A DNA stretch of 64,000 nt from Neorhizobium galegae (GTDB taxonomy: Bacteria; Pseudomonadota; Alphaproteobacteria; Rhizobiales; Rhizobiaceae): positions 2,919,501 to 2,983,500 of the forward strand of contig NZ_CP090095.1 in NCBI RefSeq assembly GCF_021391675.1, written 5' to 3'. A program made the position numbers and the translations under genes. Positions within the stretch are counted from its first letter, which is position 1, and each line of letters begins with the position of its first letter. Positions 26,375 through 35,271 of this stretch are shown here, piece after piece. A model generated the notes under the pieces. That model ran no database searches. It saw only the letters and a program-made list of their open reading frames with translations, and was not told where the DNA came from.

Positions 26375-27426
26375 CGGACTGCGTAGTTTTCGACAATGTC
26401 GATATCGTCTTCGGCGACAAGCCGGAACGGGCGCTGGCCATGGTCGACCAGGGCAAGACCCGCGACGAGATCAGTGCCGCGACCGGCATCGTCCTGGGCG
26501 TCGCCAATGCGTCGCTCACCATCCACGAGGGCGAGATCCTGGTGCTGATGGGCCTGTCCGGTTCGGGCAAATCGACGCTGCTGCGGGCCGTCAACGGGCT
26601 TGCCCCGGTCGTGCGCGGCAATGTCAGCGTCGCAACCCCCTCAGGTCCGGTCGATCCCTACAAGTCGAACCCGAAAGTGCTGCGCGACCTGCGCATGCAC
26701 ACCGTCTCGATGGTCTTCCAGCAGTTCGGTCTTCTGCCCTGGCGCACAGTCTCGGAAAATGTCGGCTTCGGGCTCGAGCTCGCCGGCGTTCCGGATGCGG
26801 AGCGAACCAAGCGGGTCAACGAACAGCTCGAACTGGTCAACCTGACCAAATGGGCCGGCCGCAAGGTCGGCGAGCTCTCCGGCGGCATGCAGCAGCGCGT
26901 CGGCCTTGCCCGTGCCTTTGCCACCGGCGCGCCGATCCTGTTGATGGACGAGCCCTTCTCGGCACTCGATCCGTTGATCAGAACCCGGCTGCAGGACGAG
27001 CTTCTCGAATTCCAGCGCCGGCTGAAGAAGACCATCCTCTTTGTCAGCCACGATCTCGACGAAGCCTTCCGGATCGGCAACCGAATCGCCATCATGGAGG
27101 GCGGGCACATCATCCAGTGCGGCACGCCGCAGGAGATCGTCCGTGCGCCTGCCGACCAGTACGTCGCGGATTTTGTGCAGCACCTCAACCCGATCAGCAT
27201 GCTGACCGCCGGCGACGTGATGCGGACCGGGGTAAGCCCTGCGGCAGGCGCCACGACCGTCTCCGCCACCGCGCTGCCGACGACGCCGCTCATCGACATC
27301 CTGGATGCGCTGTCGCGTCAGCCGGGCGCCATCGGGGTGGTCGACAACGGCACGATCATCGGCAGCATCTCCTCCGACGACGTGATTGCCGGCCTGACCC
27401 GCCATCGCCGCCGCGACGCCCCATAA
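26371..27426 (+). CDS. choV: Choline ABC transporter, ATP-binding protein ChoV
   Basis: This 351-residue ATPase energises ChoXW. It shows Walker A 'GLSGSGKSTLLRAV', Q-loop 'VFQQFGLLPWRTV', signature 'LSGGMQQRVGLARA', Walker B 'ILLMDEPFSALDP' and H-loop 'FVSHDLDEAF'. The last 80 residues resemble a degenerate CBS region of the ProV class. It overlaps choW by four bases, so translation is coupled. Confidence 0.95.
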   Translation: MTDCVVFDNVDIVFGDKPERALAMVDQGKTRDEISAATGIVLGVANASLTIHEGEILVLMGLSGSGKSTLLRAVNGLAPVVRGNVSVATPSGPVDPYKSNPKVLRDLRMHTVSMVFQQFGLLPWRTVSENVGFGLELAGVPDAERTKRVNEQLELVNLTKWAGRKVGELSGGMQQRVGLARAFATGAPILLMDEPFSALDPLIRTRLQDELLEFQRRLKKTILFVSHDLDEAFRIGNRIAIMEGGHIIQCGTPQEIVRAPADQYVADFVQHLNPISMLTAGDVMRTGVSPAAGATTVSATALPTTPLIDILDALSRQPGAIGVVDNGTIIGSISSDDVIAGLTRHRRRDAP

Positions 27427-27522
27427 GCGGAGCCGCAAAGTCACCTTTCGTTTCGCCGCGCCGGATGCTATGTCGACGCCGAATGCGGCCGCCTCGCGGC
27501 GGACGAACAGGAGATCGACGAA

Positions 27523-28272
27523 TTGGCCGACGAACAGCAGACCGACAAGCCGCAGGTGCTGCGCGATACGGATGACGACGCCCGCCGGCTTGCCCGCGCG
27601 CTGGTGCGCGGCGCGCGTTACATGGCGCTGGCGGTCCTCGATCCGGAGACCGGCTTCCCCTCCGCCAGCCGCGCGCTCACCGGCACCGATGTTGACGGTG
27701 TGCCGGTCATCCTCGTCTCAAGCCTCTCCGGGCATACGAAAGGCCTGGTCGCCGATCCGCGCTGCTCGCTTCTGGCCGGCGAGCCCGGCAAGGGCGATCC
27801 GCTCGCCCATCCCCGGATCACCGTCCAGTGCCTTGCCGAGGGCGTCGTGCGCGATACGCCCGAACATGCGCGCGTGCGCCAGCGTTTTCTGGATCGTCAT
27901 CCCAAGGCCGCATTGTATGCAGATTTCGGTGATTTCCGTTTTTTCCGAATCACTCCGCAGGCAGCGTCCTTGAACGGAGGATTCGGCCGTGCATACTTGC
28001 TGACTGGATCGGACCTGGTGATTCCCGAGCCGGGGACGACAGCGGAATGGATGGACCTGCAAGAAAAGTTAAAAAATATGCCGGAGCAAGCGCAAAAAAT
28101 TGCCGCTCGTCTCGGCACGGAAAACGGGAAAAACTGGCGCTTCGGAGGGGTGGACCGGGCTGGAATCGACCTTATTGCAGGAGATTTTCAACTCAGGCAC
28201 GAATTCGACATTCTTGCGGAGTCTCCCCAAGCCGTTCTTGATTATGTTTTTGATATCGCTAACATACGATAA
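27523..28272 (+). CDS. HugZ-family heme-utilization / pyridoxamine-phosphate-oxidase-like protein
   Basis: This 249-residue split-barrel protein has an N-terminal flavin-reductase-like domain ('RARYMALAVLDPETGFPSASRAL', 'RCSLLAGEPGKGDPLAHPR') and a C-terminal alpha/beta domain ending 'NWRFGGVDRAGIDLI', as in HugZ/HutZ proteins that bind and degrade heme. Activity is inferred from family. The start codon is TTG at 27523 with CAGGAG upstream. It follows choV by about 96 bases but is not functionally tied to choline. The nolR-like gene follows after 124 bases. Confidence 0.8.
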   Translation: MADEQQTDKPQVLRDTDDDARRLARALVRGARYMALAVLDPETGFPSASRALTGTDVDGVPVILVSSLSGHTKGLVADPRCSLLAGEPGKGDPLAHPRITVQCLAEGVVRDTPEHARVRQRFLDRHPKAALYADFGDFRFFRITPQAASLNGGFGRAYLLTGSDLVIPEPGTTAEWMDLQEKLKNMPEQAQKIAARLGTENGKNWRFGGVDRAGIDLIAGDFQLRHEFDILAESPQAVLDYVFDIANIR

Positions 28273-28396
28273 CTGGTTACCTGAAATTTAGGGATATACA
28301 ATCCCTTTTGCTCCTTGTTAATTTTCACCCATAAGACGATGGGCCGAATTTTGGAGCGGGGGGACCGCTTTGGAATACGAGGGGAATTTAAGACAT

Positions 28397-28717
28397 ATGG
28401 ATACGATGGCACTTTCTGAGCATTCCAACGCAGCCGCAGGCCTGCTGTCTGCCATGGCCAACCCGAAACGGTTGATGATCCTGTGCTGCCTGGTGAAGGG
28501 CGAAGTCGCCGTGGGTGCGCTTGCATCGCAGGTGGGCCTCAGCCAATCAGCGCTGTCCCAGCACCTTTCCAAGCTGCGGGCCCAGAAGCTGGTGAAGACC
28601 CGCCGCGATGCGCAGACCATCTATTACTCCAGCTCGTCGGAATCGGTGATCAAGGTCCTCGAAACCTTGGAAGAAATCTACTGTGCTCCGGTGCAGAAGA
28701 AGTCAGCAGCCGCGTGA
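28397..28717 (+). CDS. nolR: NolR-like ArsR-family global regulator
   Basis: This 106-residue winged-helix protein matches rhizobial NolR almost along its length: 'AAGLLSAMANPKRLMILCCLVKGEVAVGALASQVGLSQSALSQHLSKLRAQKLV' and 'TRRDAQTIYYSSSSESV'. In S. meliloti NolR represses nod genes and tunes growth and symbiosis genes. Its residues for DNA contact in the recognition helix ('SQSALSQHLSKLR') are present. The ATG at 28397 is chosen; a longer TTG start at 28370 is possible. A strong hairpin terminator follows at 28751-28788. No nod genes are in the window, so a nodulation role cannot be asserted. Confidence 0.88.
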   Translation: MDTMALSEHSNAAAGLLSAMANPKRLMILCCLVKGEVAVGALASQVGLSQSALSQHLSKLRAQKLVKTRRDAQTIYYSSSSESVIKVLETLEEIYCAPVQKKSAAA

Positions 28718-28750
28718 GAATGACAGCGCTGACATGACGTCGCGCTGCCC

Positions 28751-28788
28751 TGCCCCAGCCCCCGCCATGACGGTCGGGGGCTGGGGCA
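28751..28788 (+). terminator. Terminator after nolR
   Basis: TGCCCCAGCCCCCG (28751-28764) pairs with CGGGGGCTGGGGCA (28775-28788) over 14 bases around a 10-base loop, with TTT following. It separates nolR from the convergent receiver gene. Confidence 0.8.
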
Positions 28789-28852
28789 TTTCCATGCCGG
28801 GCCGACCGACTGGATATCGCGCCTGCAAGCGCAAGGTCCGGGCATTCGCGTG

Positions 28853-29233
28853 TTAGTGCCTGGCCATGCGGTGCAGCGTGGCGGTCACTGTCTGCCAGTC
28901 GTAGGGTTTGGAAAAAAACACGCTGCGCTCGGGCAGATCGACATCGCTGAGACGGACATGTCCCGAAACGATGATGATCTCGATCGGCGGCCAGCGGTCG
29001 CGCACGGCAGCCGCCAGCTTCATGCCGTTCATGCTACCGGGCATGTCGATATCGGTAAAGACGATCCGGATATCGGCGCGCGCTTCGAGGATTTTGACCG
29101 CTTCGTCGGCATCGGCTGCTTCGACCGCCTCGAAGCCCGCGTCCTCCACGAGGTCAATTGCCATCATCCGCAGGAGCGGCTCGTCTTCGACAACAAGCAC
29201 GATCTGCTTTTTCGACGGTGTGGATTGTCCCAT
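28853..29233 (-). CDS. Single-domain response regulator
   Basis: This 126-residue receiver-only protein has the acidic pair in 'VVEDEPLLR', the phospho-acceptor Asp in 'VFTDIDMPG', Ser in 'IIVSGH' and Lys in 'FFSKPY'. It has no output domain. It starts four bases after the stop of the HWE kinase gene and is very likely its phosphorylation partner, passing or draining phosphate. Confidence 0.9.
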   Translation of the reverse strand: MGQSTPSKKQIVLVVEDEPLLRMMAIDLVEDAGFEAVEAADADEAVKILEARADIRIVFTDIDMPGSMNGMKLAAAVRDRWPPIEIIIVSGHVRLSDVDLPERSVFFSKPYDWQTVTATLHRMARH

Positions 29234-29237
29234 ACGG

Positions 29238-31214
29238 TCAATCTGCCTGTTCTAGCTGAAGGAGTACGGCTGTCATCTCAGCGCTGAACCCCGGATGATC
29301 ATAACTAACGAGGACACCGCCGGTTCCGATCAACCCCATCCGAATAAGCTTGGAGCCGAACCCCTTGCGCTCCGGCTCGCGCGGAGGCGGCCCGCCGGTT
29401 TCCCGCCAGGAAAGGTAGAAGATCGCGCCGTCGCCGGTGCCTTCGATGCGCCAGTCGATCGCCACCCGCCCCGTATCGCTGGAGAGCGCTCCGTATTTCA
29501 CCGCATTCGTCGTCAACTCGTGCAGCAGCAGGGAAAGCGAAAGCGAGCCTTTCGGCCCGAACCGCACGTTGGGACCCTGTGCGTCGATCCGGTCACGCAT
29601 GCCGATCCCGTTCATCGTCCGGTCGACGACCGCGTAGACCGAGGCGCTCGTCCAGTTCTGCTCGAACAGGATGTCGTGGGCGGTGCTGAGCGCATGAAGG
29701 CGCTTTTCGAAGGCCTCCACGAGGCCCCGCTCCGCCACCGGCCGGAGCGTCTGGGTGGCGATCGCCTGCACCATCGACAGCGTGTTCTTCAGCCGATGGC
29801 TCATTTCCCTGTTGAGCATCTGCTGCTCCAGCTCGGCCTGAACCCGCGACATCGCGATCTGGATGCGATTGCCGAAGCTGCGGACGAAGGAAATTTCCTC
29901 CTCGACCCAGGGATAAGGCTGGTCGTGATGGATGAAGGCGACGAGCCTGAAGCGCCCGAGTTCGAAGATCGGCACGTTGACGAGCACGCGGATGCCAAGC
30001 GCAAGAAGCGCCGGCGCGTGGTCGCGGGTGCGCGGGTCGGTGGCGACGTCGGCGATGACAACGGCCTCGCCGCGCTTCAGGTCGTCGATGAACGACCCGT
30101 AGTCCCGGAAATGGTGCAGCCCGGCAAGGCTCCTGACGCCGGGCGCGCACCATTCGGGCGGCACCGACACCGTCTCGTCCGCTGCGTTGACGATGCCGAA
30201 ACCGGCACGCGTCGCATCGAGCGCCTTGGCCATCAGATCGCCGGCAATGATCGCCATCGATTCCATGTCGCTGAGGTCGCGCAGCCTGTCACCGATATCG
30301 AGCAGGGCCTGCACCCGGGAGGCCTCCCGTTTGGCGGCGGTCACGTCCCTGACCGTGCCGATCATCTTGACCGGCCGGCCCGCCTCGTCATGGCGGAAGC
30401 TGGCATTGCGGGCGATCCAGCGCACGCCGTATCCCGGCACGCGAATGCGATATTCGACGTCGAGCACCGCATCCCCCTGCTGCCGGGACGTATCGTCGGA
30501 CTGCAGGCCCTTGTCCTGTGGCAGCACCATGTCCTCGAAGACCCGCGTCGGATAGGTCTCGGCGATGGGCACGTGGAAGATCCGGCAGAACTCCCGCGAG
30601 ACCCGCGTCATCGAGGTGGCGATATCGATTTCGAATGTACCGATCCTTCCCGCCTCCTGGGCCGCCAGGCTCGCATTGACGCTGGAGCGGATATTGGCGC
30701 TGATGGTCTTCTGGCGCCGGAACAGGTCGTCCTTGCGCTGCGAGATGCGGCGCATTTCGAGAAGCGCCACGACCTGCCGCGCAAGCGCCTGCAGCGCTGC
30801 CTTCTGCCCCTCGTCGAGCCCCTGCGACCGAGGCTGAACGTCGATGACGCAGAGCGTGCCGATCACCACCTCGTCCGGCGTGATCAGCGGCGCGCCGGCG
30901 TAGAAGCGGATATGCGGTTCGCCGGTGACGAGCGTATTGGCGCGGGTGCGCGGGTCGAGCTGCAGGTCGGGGATGACCAGCACGTCGGAACTGCCGAGCG
31001 CATGGGCGCAGACAGACTGCTCGATCGGCGTATCGCATGCCTCGAAACCGACACGCGCCTTGAACCACTGCCGGTCCCTCTCGACAAGGCTGACGAGCGC
31101 CACGGGCGTGCCGCAGAGCGTGGAAGCGACAAGCACGATATCGTCGAACTCAGGCTCCGGCTCGGTGTCCAAGATATTGTAGGCATCGAGCGCTTCCAGC
31201 CGCTCGATATGCAT
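29238..31214 (-). CDS. HWE-family sensor histidine kinase, GAF-PAS-GAF
   Basis: This 658-residue cytoplasmic kinase has a GAF domain (about residues 20-165, 'VSLVERDRQWFKARVGF'), a PAS domain (about 195-310, 'MIGTVRDVTAAKREASRVQ'), a second GAF (about 320-450) and an HWE kinase core. The core has the phospho-His in 'EMSHRLKNTLSMVQAIATQTLR', 'LLLHELTTNAVKYGALS' and the WxE-like 'IDWRIEG', with a GFGS segment ('RKGFGSKLIR') near the end. HWE kinases often read light, redox or general stress. The start at 31214 is chosen because it begins at the first conserved GAF residues. Confidence 0.88.
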   Translation of the reverse strand: MHIERLEALDAYNILDTEPEPEFDDIVLVASTLCGTPVALVSLVERDRQWFKARVGFEACDTPIEQSVCAHALGSSDVLVIPDLQLDPRTRANTLVTGEPHIRFYAGAPLITPDEVVIGTLCVIDVQPRSQGLDEGQKAALQALARQVVALLEMRRISQRKDDLFRRQKTISANIRSSVNASLAAQEAGRIGTFEIDIATSMTRVSREFCRIFHVPIAETYPTRVFEDMVLPQDKGLQSDDTSRQQGDAVLDVEYRIRVPGYGVRWIARNASFRHDEAGRPVKMIGTVRDVTAAKREASRVQALLDIGDRLRDLSDMESMAIIAGDLMAKALDATRAGFGIVNAADETVSVPPEWCAPGVRSLAGLHHFRDYGSFIDDLKRGEAVVIADVATDPRTRDHAPALLALGIRVLVNVPIFELGRFRLVAFIHHDQPYPWVEEEISFVRSFGNRIQIAMSRVQAELEQQMLNREMSHRLKNTLSMVQAIATQTLRPVAERGLVEAFEKRLHALSTAHDILFEQNWTSASVYAVVDRTMNGIGMRDRIDAQGPNVRFGPKGSLSLSLLLHELTTNAVKYGALSSDTGRVAIDWRIEGTGDGAIFYLSWRETGGPPPREPERKGFGSKLIRMGLIGTGGVLVSYDHPGFSAEMTAVLLQLEQAD

Positions 31215-31582
31215 GTCTTCGTTGGGGTCGGGATCAGTCAATGAGGGGTCTCGGAATTGAAGTTTAACGCGATATTGGCAGCTTTCTCCAAAAGACCAGA
31301 GAGGCGCAATCAAATTTCACGTCGGTGGAAACCGCGCTGAAATATTGAGCCTTTGCTGAAAATCCGAAGGCCTGAACCGCCGGCTGCGGCGCGATCACCT
31401 CGACCGGCAGGGCTGGTCCGGACCGTTTTCGCCCGGACGCGGGAATTCGAGACAGCCCTCGCTCCGAAGGCGGTTGACGCCCCTGATCCCGCTGATAATT
31501 TGACCATGCAGTCAAAACTTGGTGCAATGACGCCGACCGGGAAATGGCCACCCGAAGAAACCGAATGGCCATGGAGAATGAC
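31215..31582. other. Intergenic region between the HWE kinase and aminotransferase genes
   Basis: These 368 bases hold divergent promoters for the kinase (minus) and aminotransferase (plus). The only clear element is the palindrome at 31499-31516. Several ORFs cross the region but none has a plausible protein. Confidence 0.5.
31499..31516 (+). promoter_or_regulatory. Palindromic operator upstream of the aminotransferase gene
   Basis: TTTGAC-CATGCA-GTCAAA is a six-base inverted repeat with a six-base spacer, 67 bases before the aminotransferase start. It is a good candidate operator, but no regulator gene is adjacent to name its ligand. Confidence 0.5.
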
Positions 31583-32911
31583 ATGTCCAATCGCCTGAAT
31601 ACCACGCCCAACGACCTGCGGGCGTTCTGGATGCCGTTTACGGCAAACCGCCAGTTCAAGCAGGAACCCCGCCTTTTTGTCGCTGCCAAGGATATGCATT
31701 ACACGACCCATGACGGCCGCCAGGTGCTCGACGCCACCGCAGGCCTCTGGTGCGTCAATGCCGGCCACTGCCGTCCGAAGATCACCGAGGCGATCCGCGA
31801 ACAGGCCGGCGAACTGGATTACGCGCCCGCCTTCCAGCTGGGCCATCCGAAGGCCTTCGAACTCGCCAACCGTCTGGTCGATATCGCGCCAGAAGGCATG
31901 AACCACGTTCTCTACACCAATTCCGGCTCGGAATCGGTTGAAACGGCGCTGAAGGTGGCGCTTGCCTATCACCGCGTGAAGGGCAACGGCTCGCGCTTCC
32001 GCCTGATCGGCCGCGAGCGCGGTTATCACGGCGTCAATTTCGGCGGCATCTCGGTCGGCGGCATCGTCTCCAACCGAAAGATGTTCGGCACGCTTTTGAC
32101 CGGCGTCGATCATCTGCCGCACACCCACCTGCCGGGCAAGAACGCCTTCACCAAGGGCGAGCCGGAGCATGGCGGCGATCTTGCCACCGAGCTTGAGCGC
32201 ATCGTCACCCTGCATGACGCCTCGACCATCGCCGCCGTCATCGTCGAACCGGTCGCCGGCTCCACCGGCGTGCTGATCCCGCCGAAGGGCTACCTCCAGA
32301 AGCTGCGCGAGATCTGCACCAAGCACGGCATCCTTTTGATCTTCGACGAAGTCATCACCGGTTTCGGCCGCCTGGGCGCGCCGTTCGCGGCACAGTATTT
32401 CGACGTCAAACCGGACATCATCACCACCGCCAAGGGCCTCACCAACGGCGTGATCCCGATGGGCGCCGTCTTCGTCACCTCCGAAATCCACGACGCCTTC
32501 ATGACCGGCCCCGAGCACATGATCGAGTTCATGCACGGCTATACCTATTCCGGCAACCCGATCGCCTCTGCCGCCGGCCTGGCGACGCTGGAAACCTATA
32601 AGGAAGAAGGCCTGTTCGACCGCGCCCGCGACATCGCGCCCTATTGGGAAGCCGGCCTGCATTCGCTGAGGGATCTGCCGAACGTCATCGACATCCGCAA
32701 CCTCGGCCTGATCGGCGCCATCGAACTCGACCCGATCGCCGGCGAACCCACCAAGCGCGCCTTCACGGCCTTCCTGAAGGCCTACGAAAACGGCCTGCTG
32801 ATCCGTACCACCGGCGACACCATCGCCATGTCCCCGCCGCTGATCGTCGAAAAGCACCATATCGACGAGATCTTTGGAAAGCTGCGCGAGATCCTGACGA
32901 GCAATATCTGA
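31583..32911 (+). CDS. Omega-amino acid:pyruvate aminotransferase
   Basis: This 442-residue class III PLP aminotransferase moves the terminal amino group of beta-alanine or related omega-amino acids to pyruvate. It shows 'DATAGLWCVNAGHCRPKI', 'TNSGSESVETALKVALAYHR', 'GRERGYHGVNFGG', the Asp of 'LLIFDEVITGFGR' and the PLP Lys in 'TTAKGLTNGVIP'. The start at 31583 follows GGAGAATGAC; the upstream ATGs give a nonconserved extension. Possible names include aptA; exact substrate range is unproven. A terminator follows at 32931. Confidence 0.9.
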   Translation: MSNRLNTTPNDLRAFWMPFTANRQFKQEPRLFVAAKDMHYTTHDGRQVLDATAGLWCVNAGHCRPKITEAIREQAGELDYAPAFQLGHPKAFELANRLVDIAPEGMNHVLYTNSGSESVETALKVALAYHRVKGNGSRFRLIGRERGYHGVNFGGISVGGIVSNRKMFGTLLTGVDHLPHTHLPGKNAFTKGEPEHGGDLATELERIVTLHDASTIAAVIVEPVAGSTGVLIPPKGYLQKLREICTKHGILLIFDEVITGFGRLGAPFAAQYFDVKPDIITTAKGLTNGVIPMGAVFVTSEIHDAFMTGPEHMIEFMHGYTYSGNPIASAAGLATLETYKEEGLFDRARDIAPYWEAGLHSLRDLPNVIDIRNLGLIGAIELDPIAGEPTKRAFTAFLKAYENGLLIRTTGDTIAMSPPLIVEKHHIDEIFGKLREILTSNI

Positions 32912-32930
32912 GCCTTTCATCTCGACACGG

Positions 32931-32957
32931 AAAAGGCGGCCGGGACGCCGCCTTTTT
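32931..32957. terminator. Bidirectional terminator after the aminotransferase gene
   Basis: AAAAGGCGGC and GCCGCCTTTT pair around CGGGAC, with A and T runs on both sides. It can serve the aminotransferase gene on the plus strand and the convergent secreted-protein gene on the minus strand. Confidence 0.85.
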
Positions 32958-32987
32958 CTTTTGTCATTACCGTGCCAGACATGGGCC

Positions 32988-33986
32988 TCAATCAGCCCAC
33001 ACGACCCGCATGTCCGCGATGATTCCGGCTATCGCCGATTGGCGCTCGGCGGCAAGGTCGGAGCCGTCGGCCGCGAAGTAGTTGATCAGCATCGGCATCT
33101 TTTCCACCATCGTATAGGCACTGACGCCTGAAACGGCGATCTTTCCCCGTTCCCGCAATGCCCGCTGTCCCAGATAGACGGCACGCTTGTCGCGTCCGAA
33201 AAATGGCGTTCCCTCCACCGGCGGATCCTGCCAGAACCGTGGCGTGAGTGGCCCGCTTTTCTCGTAGCGCTTTTGGAGGAAGTCAAGGTAAGAGGCCAGG
33301 TTTTCGGGAAGAGGCTCCTTGCCGCTATAGAATCGCATGACCGAGAAGACATGCTTGGGTCGGGTCTCCCGGCCGGCCTCGGACGTCTTCAGCGACTCGC
33401 AATCGATATCCAGCGACTGCAGTTCAGCAGCCCGTTTCGGCGGCGGGGTCAATGACTTCCAAACTTTTTCATGATAGCCGCCGCGCTTCGGATCAATCGC
33501 GCAAAACCCTTCCGGCACCCTCATGCCGACCTTCACGGGGCCGAAATCGAAGACCCGCACGCGCGGATCGCCCTTCTCGAAGTCCTTGGCTGCCTGTTCG
33601 CCCCTCAGCCGTTTTGCATTTGCATCCGGTAGGGCTCTGGTCGGATCGGGATGGAACGTCGTCTCGAATTCCAGCTCGCCATCGACCTTGTAGGGACTGC
33701 ATCTCCGCACCGCCCTGAGAGCCGATTGAGCGAAGGCCTCGTTGAGAGGCCCCTCACCCCGGCTTTTGATCACCGCGTCCCCATCGAGGCTGCCGTCTGG
33801 CTTCAGTTTGAAAGCAATAGTCGCCGGCGTGTCGGCACCCGTCGGCGTGGACCAGCAGCGTTGGATCTGCGCCTCGAAAGGCAGTTCCTCATCGGGAGCC
33901 GGCTGGGCCGCGTAAGCGCCAGCTGCCGCAGACAGTACCCAAAGCAGACAAGCAAGAAAAAGACGCACGAACCACCCCCATCCCAT
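32988..33986 (-). CDS. Uncharacterised secreted protein with TolA/TonB-C-like N-terminal domain
   Basis: I do not recognise a named family for this 332-residue protein. It has a clear signal peptide ('FVRLFLACLLWVLSAAAGAYAAQ'). Residues about 38-110 ('IQRCWSTPTGADTPATIAFKLKPDGSL', 'FAQSALRAVRRCSPYKV') resemble the C-terminal domain of alphaproteobacterial TolA, with two cysteines. A further domain of about 200 residues ('VRVFDFGPVKVGMRVPEGFCAIDP', 'LPENLASYLDFLQKRYEKSG') resembles nothing I can name. It stands alone between convergent and same-strand genes, with terminators on both sides. Confidence 0.7.
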   Translation of the reverse strand: MGWGWFVRLFLACLLWVLSAAAGAYAAQPAPDEELPFEAQIQRCWSTPTGADTPATIAFKLKPDGSLDGDAVIKSRGEGPLNEAFAQSALRAVRRCSPYKVDGELEFETTFHPDPTRALPDANAKRLRGEQAAKDFEKGDPRVRVFDFGPVKVGMRVPEGFCAIDPKRGGYHEKVWKSLTPPPKRAAELQSLDIDCESLKTSEAGRETRPKHVFSVMRFYSGKEPLPENLASYLDFLQKRYEKSGPLTPRFWQDPPVEGTPFFGRDKRAVYLGQRALRERGKIAVSGVSAYTMVEKMPMLINYFAADGSDLAAERQSAIAGIIADMRVVWAD

Positions 33987-34104
33987 GGCCGGCCGCAGGC
34001 ACGCCTGGCCGCCGAAGACAGTCCAAGAGCTAGGGTCGTGACGTATCGCTTCAACCCTCGCAAGTCCGCCATCCGAAACTATTGCCCGCTGCCCATATGC
34101 GGGA

Positions 34105-34126
34105 AAGGCGGCCCGAGGGCCGCCTT
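34105..34126 (-). terminator. Terminator after the alpha/beta hydrolase gene
   Basis: AAGGCGGCCC and GGGCCGCCTT form a 10-base inverted repeat separated by two bases, so the outer nine pairs close a short loop. It lies 38 bases beyond the hydrolase stop. Confidence 0.6.
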
Positions 34127-34163
34127 CTAGGTTGCATGCCGGCAGATCATCCGGCCTACGGCC

Positions 34164-35003
34164 TCAGCCCTTGAAGAAAGCCAGAAGATCCGCATTGATG
34201 ACGTCGGCATGCGTGGTCGCCATGCCGTGCGGAAAACCTTCGTAGACCTTCAGCGTACCGTTCTTGAGAAGCTTGACCGCAAGCAGGGCCGAGTCGGCGA
34301 TCGGGACGATCTGGTCGTCGTCGCCATGCAAAACGAGCACCGGCACGTCGATCGCCTTCAGGTCTTCGGTGAAGTCGGTTTCCGAAAACGCCTTGATGCA
34401 ATCGTAATGGGCCTTGGTGCCGCCCATCATGCCCTGCCGCCACCAATTGGCGATGACCCCTTCCGAAACGGTCGCGCCTTCCCGGTTGAAGCCGTAGAAC
34501 GGGCCGGCCGGCACGTCGCGGAAGAACTGGGCGCGGTTGGCCGCAAGTGCAGCGCGAAAACCGTCGAAGACTTCGATAGGCAGGCCGCCCGGATTATTTT
34601 CCGTCTTCAGCATGATCGGCGGCACGGCGCCCATCAGCACGGCCTTGGCCACCCGGCCGCCGCCGCCATACTGGGCAACGTAGCGGGCCACTTCGCCGCC
34701 GCCGGTCGAATGGCCGACATGGATGGCGTTTTTCAGGTCGAGATGGGCAGCAAGTTCCGCCACGTCGGCAGCGTAGGTGTTCATTTCGTTGCCGGTCTCG
34801 GTCTGGCTCGAACGGCCATGGCCACGGCGGTCATGGGCGATGACCCGAAAACCCTGATGCAGGAAGAACAGCATCTGGGCGTCCCAATCGTCGGCCGAAA
34901 GCGGCCAGCCATGATGGAAGACGACCGGCTGGGCTTCCTTCGAACCCCAGTCCTTGTAAAATATCTGCGTGCCGTCCTTGGTGGTGATGAAATTGCTGGT
35001 CAT
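34164..35003 (-). CDS. Alpha/beta hydrolase, non-heme chloroperoxidase/arylesterase type
   Basis: This 279-residue protein has the alpha/beta hydrolase catalytic triad: Ser in '[13 protein letters not shown]', Asp in '[13 protein letters not shown]' and His in 'YEGFPHGM', with an oxyanion '[12 protein letters not shown]'. It is like the cofactor-free 'chloroperoxidases', which hydrolyse esters and form peracids. The start at 35003 is a best guess; the longer ORF to 35036 begins without an ATG. It diverges from an OhrR-type regulator gene with three shared palindromes between them. A similar cpo/cpoR pairing is known in S. meliloti, as I recall. Confidence 0.88.
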   Translation of the reverse strand: MTSNFITTKDGTQIFYKDWGSKEAQPVVFHHGWPLSADDWDAQMLFFLHQGFRVIAHDRRGHGRSSQTETGNEMNTYAADVAELAAHLDLKNAIHVGHSTGGGEVARYVAQYGGGGRVAKAVLMGAVPPIMLKTENNPGGLPIEVFDGFRAALAANRAQFFRDVPAGPFYGFNREGATVSEGVIANWWRQGMMGGTKAHYDCIKAFSETDFTEDLKAIDVPVLVLHGDDDQIVPIADSALLAVKLLKNGTLKVYEGFPHGMATTHADVINADLLAFFKG

Positions 35004-35129
35004 GGTTCTCGTGTCCTTTCCAAACTGATTTTTCAATGACTGCGAATGGCGGGCGCGGCAATAAAAATGGCCGACCAGACATTCATAGTACCGTTGCGTG
35101 TCGTTCCTTTGAACCGCACTCTTCGGATT

Positions 35130-35223
35130 ATCGCGATCTTCGTACCTCGATATTTGTTATCGCGATAAACACATGATTAGCGGCATCCTGCGATCCTGTC
35201 TACAAAAATATTTATCGCGATAT
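35130..35223. promoter_or_regulatory. Three ATCGCGAT palindromes in the hydrolase-ohrR intergenic region
   Basis: ATCGCGAT occurs at 35130-35137, within the perfect 12-mer TTATCGCGATAA at 35157-35168, and within TATCGCGATA at 35213-35222. Only the latter two have the full A/T flanks. Position between divergent genes makes them likely operators of the MarR/OhrR-type regulator. Confidence 0.7.
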
Positions 35224-35271
35224 CAAATTATGCTATTGTCCCGAAGAACCTGGAACAGCACCGGAGCACGC

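Noticed and set aside
25666..27426. A 586-codon frame covering choW and choV
   Set aside because: Its first part is choW read out of frame; the ATPase begins at 26371 with the ATGA overlap.
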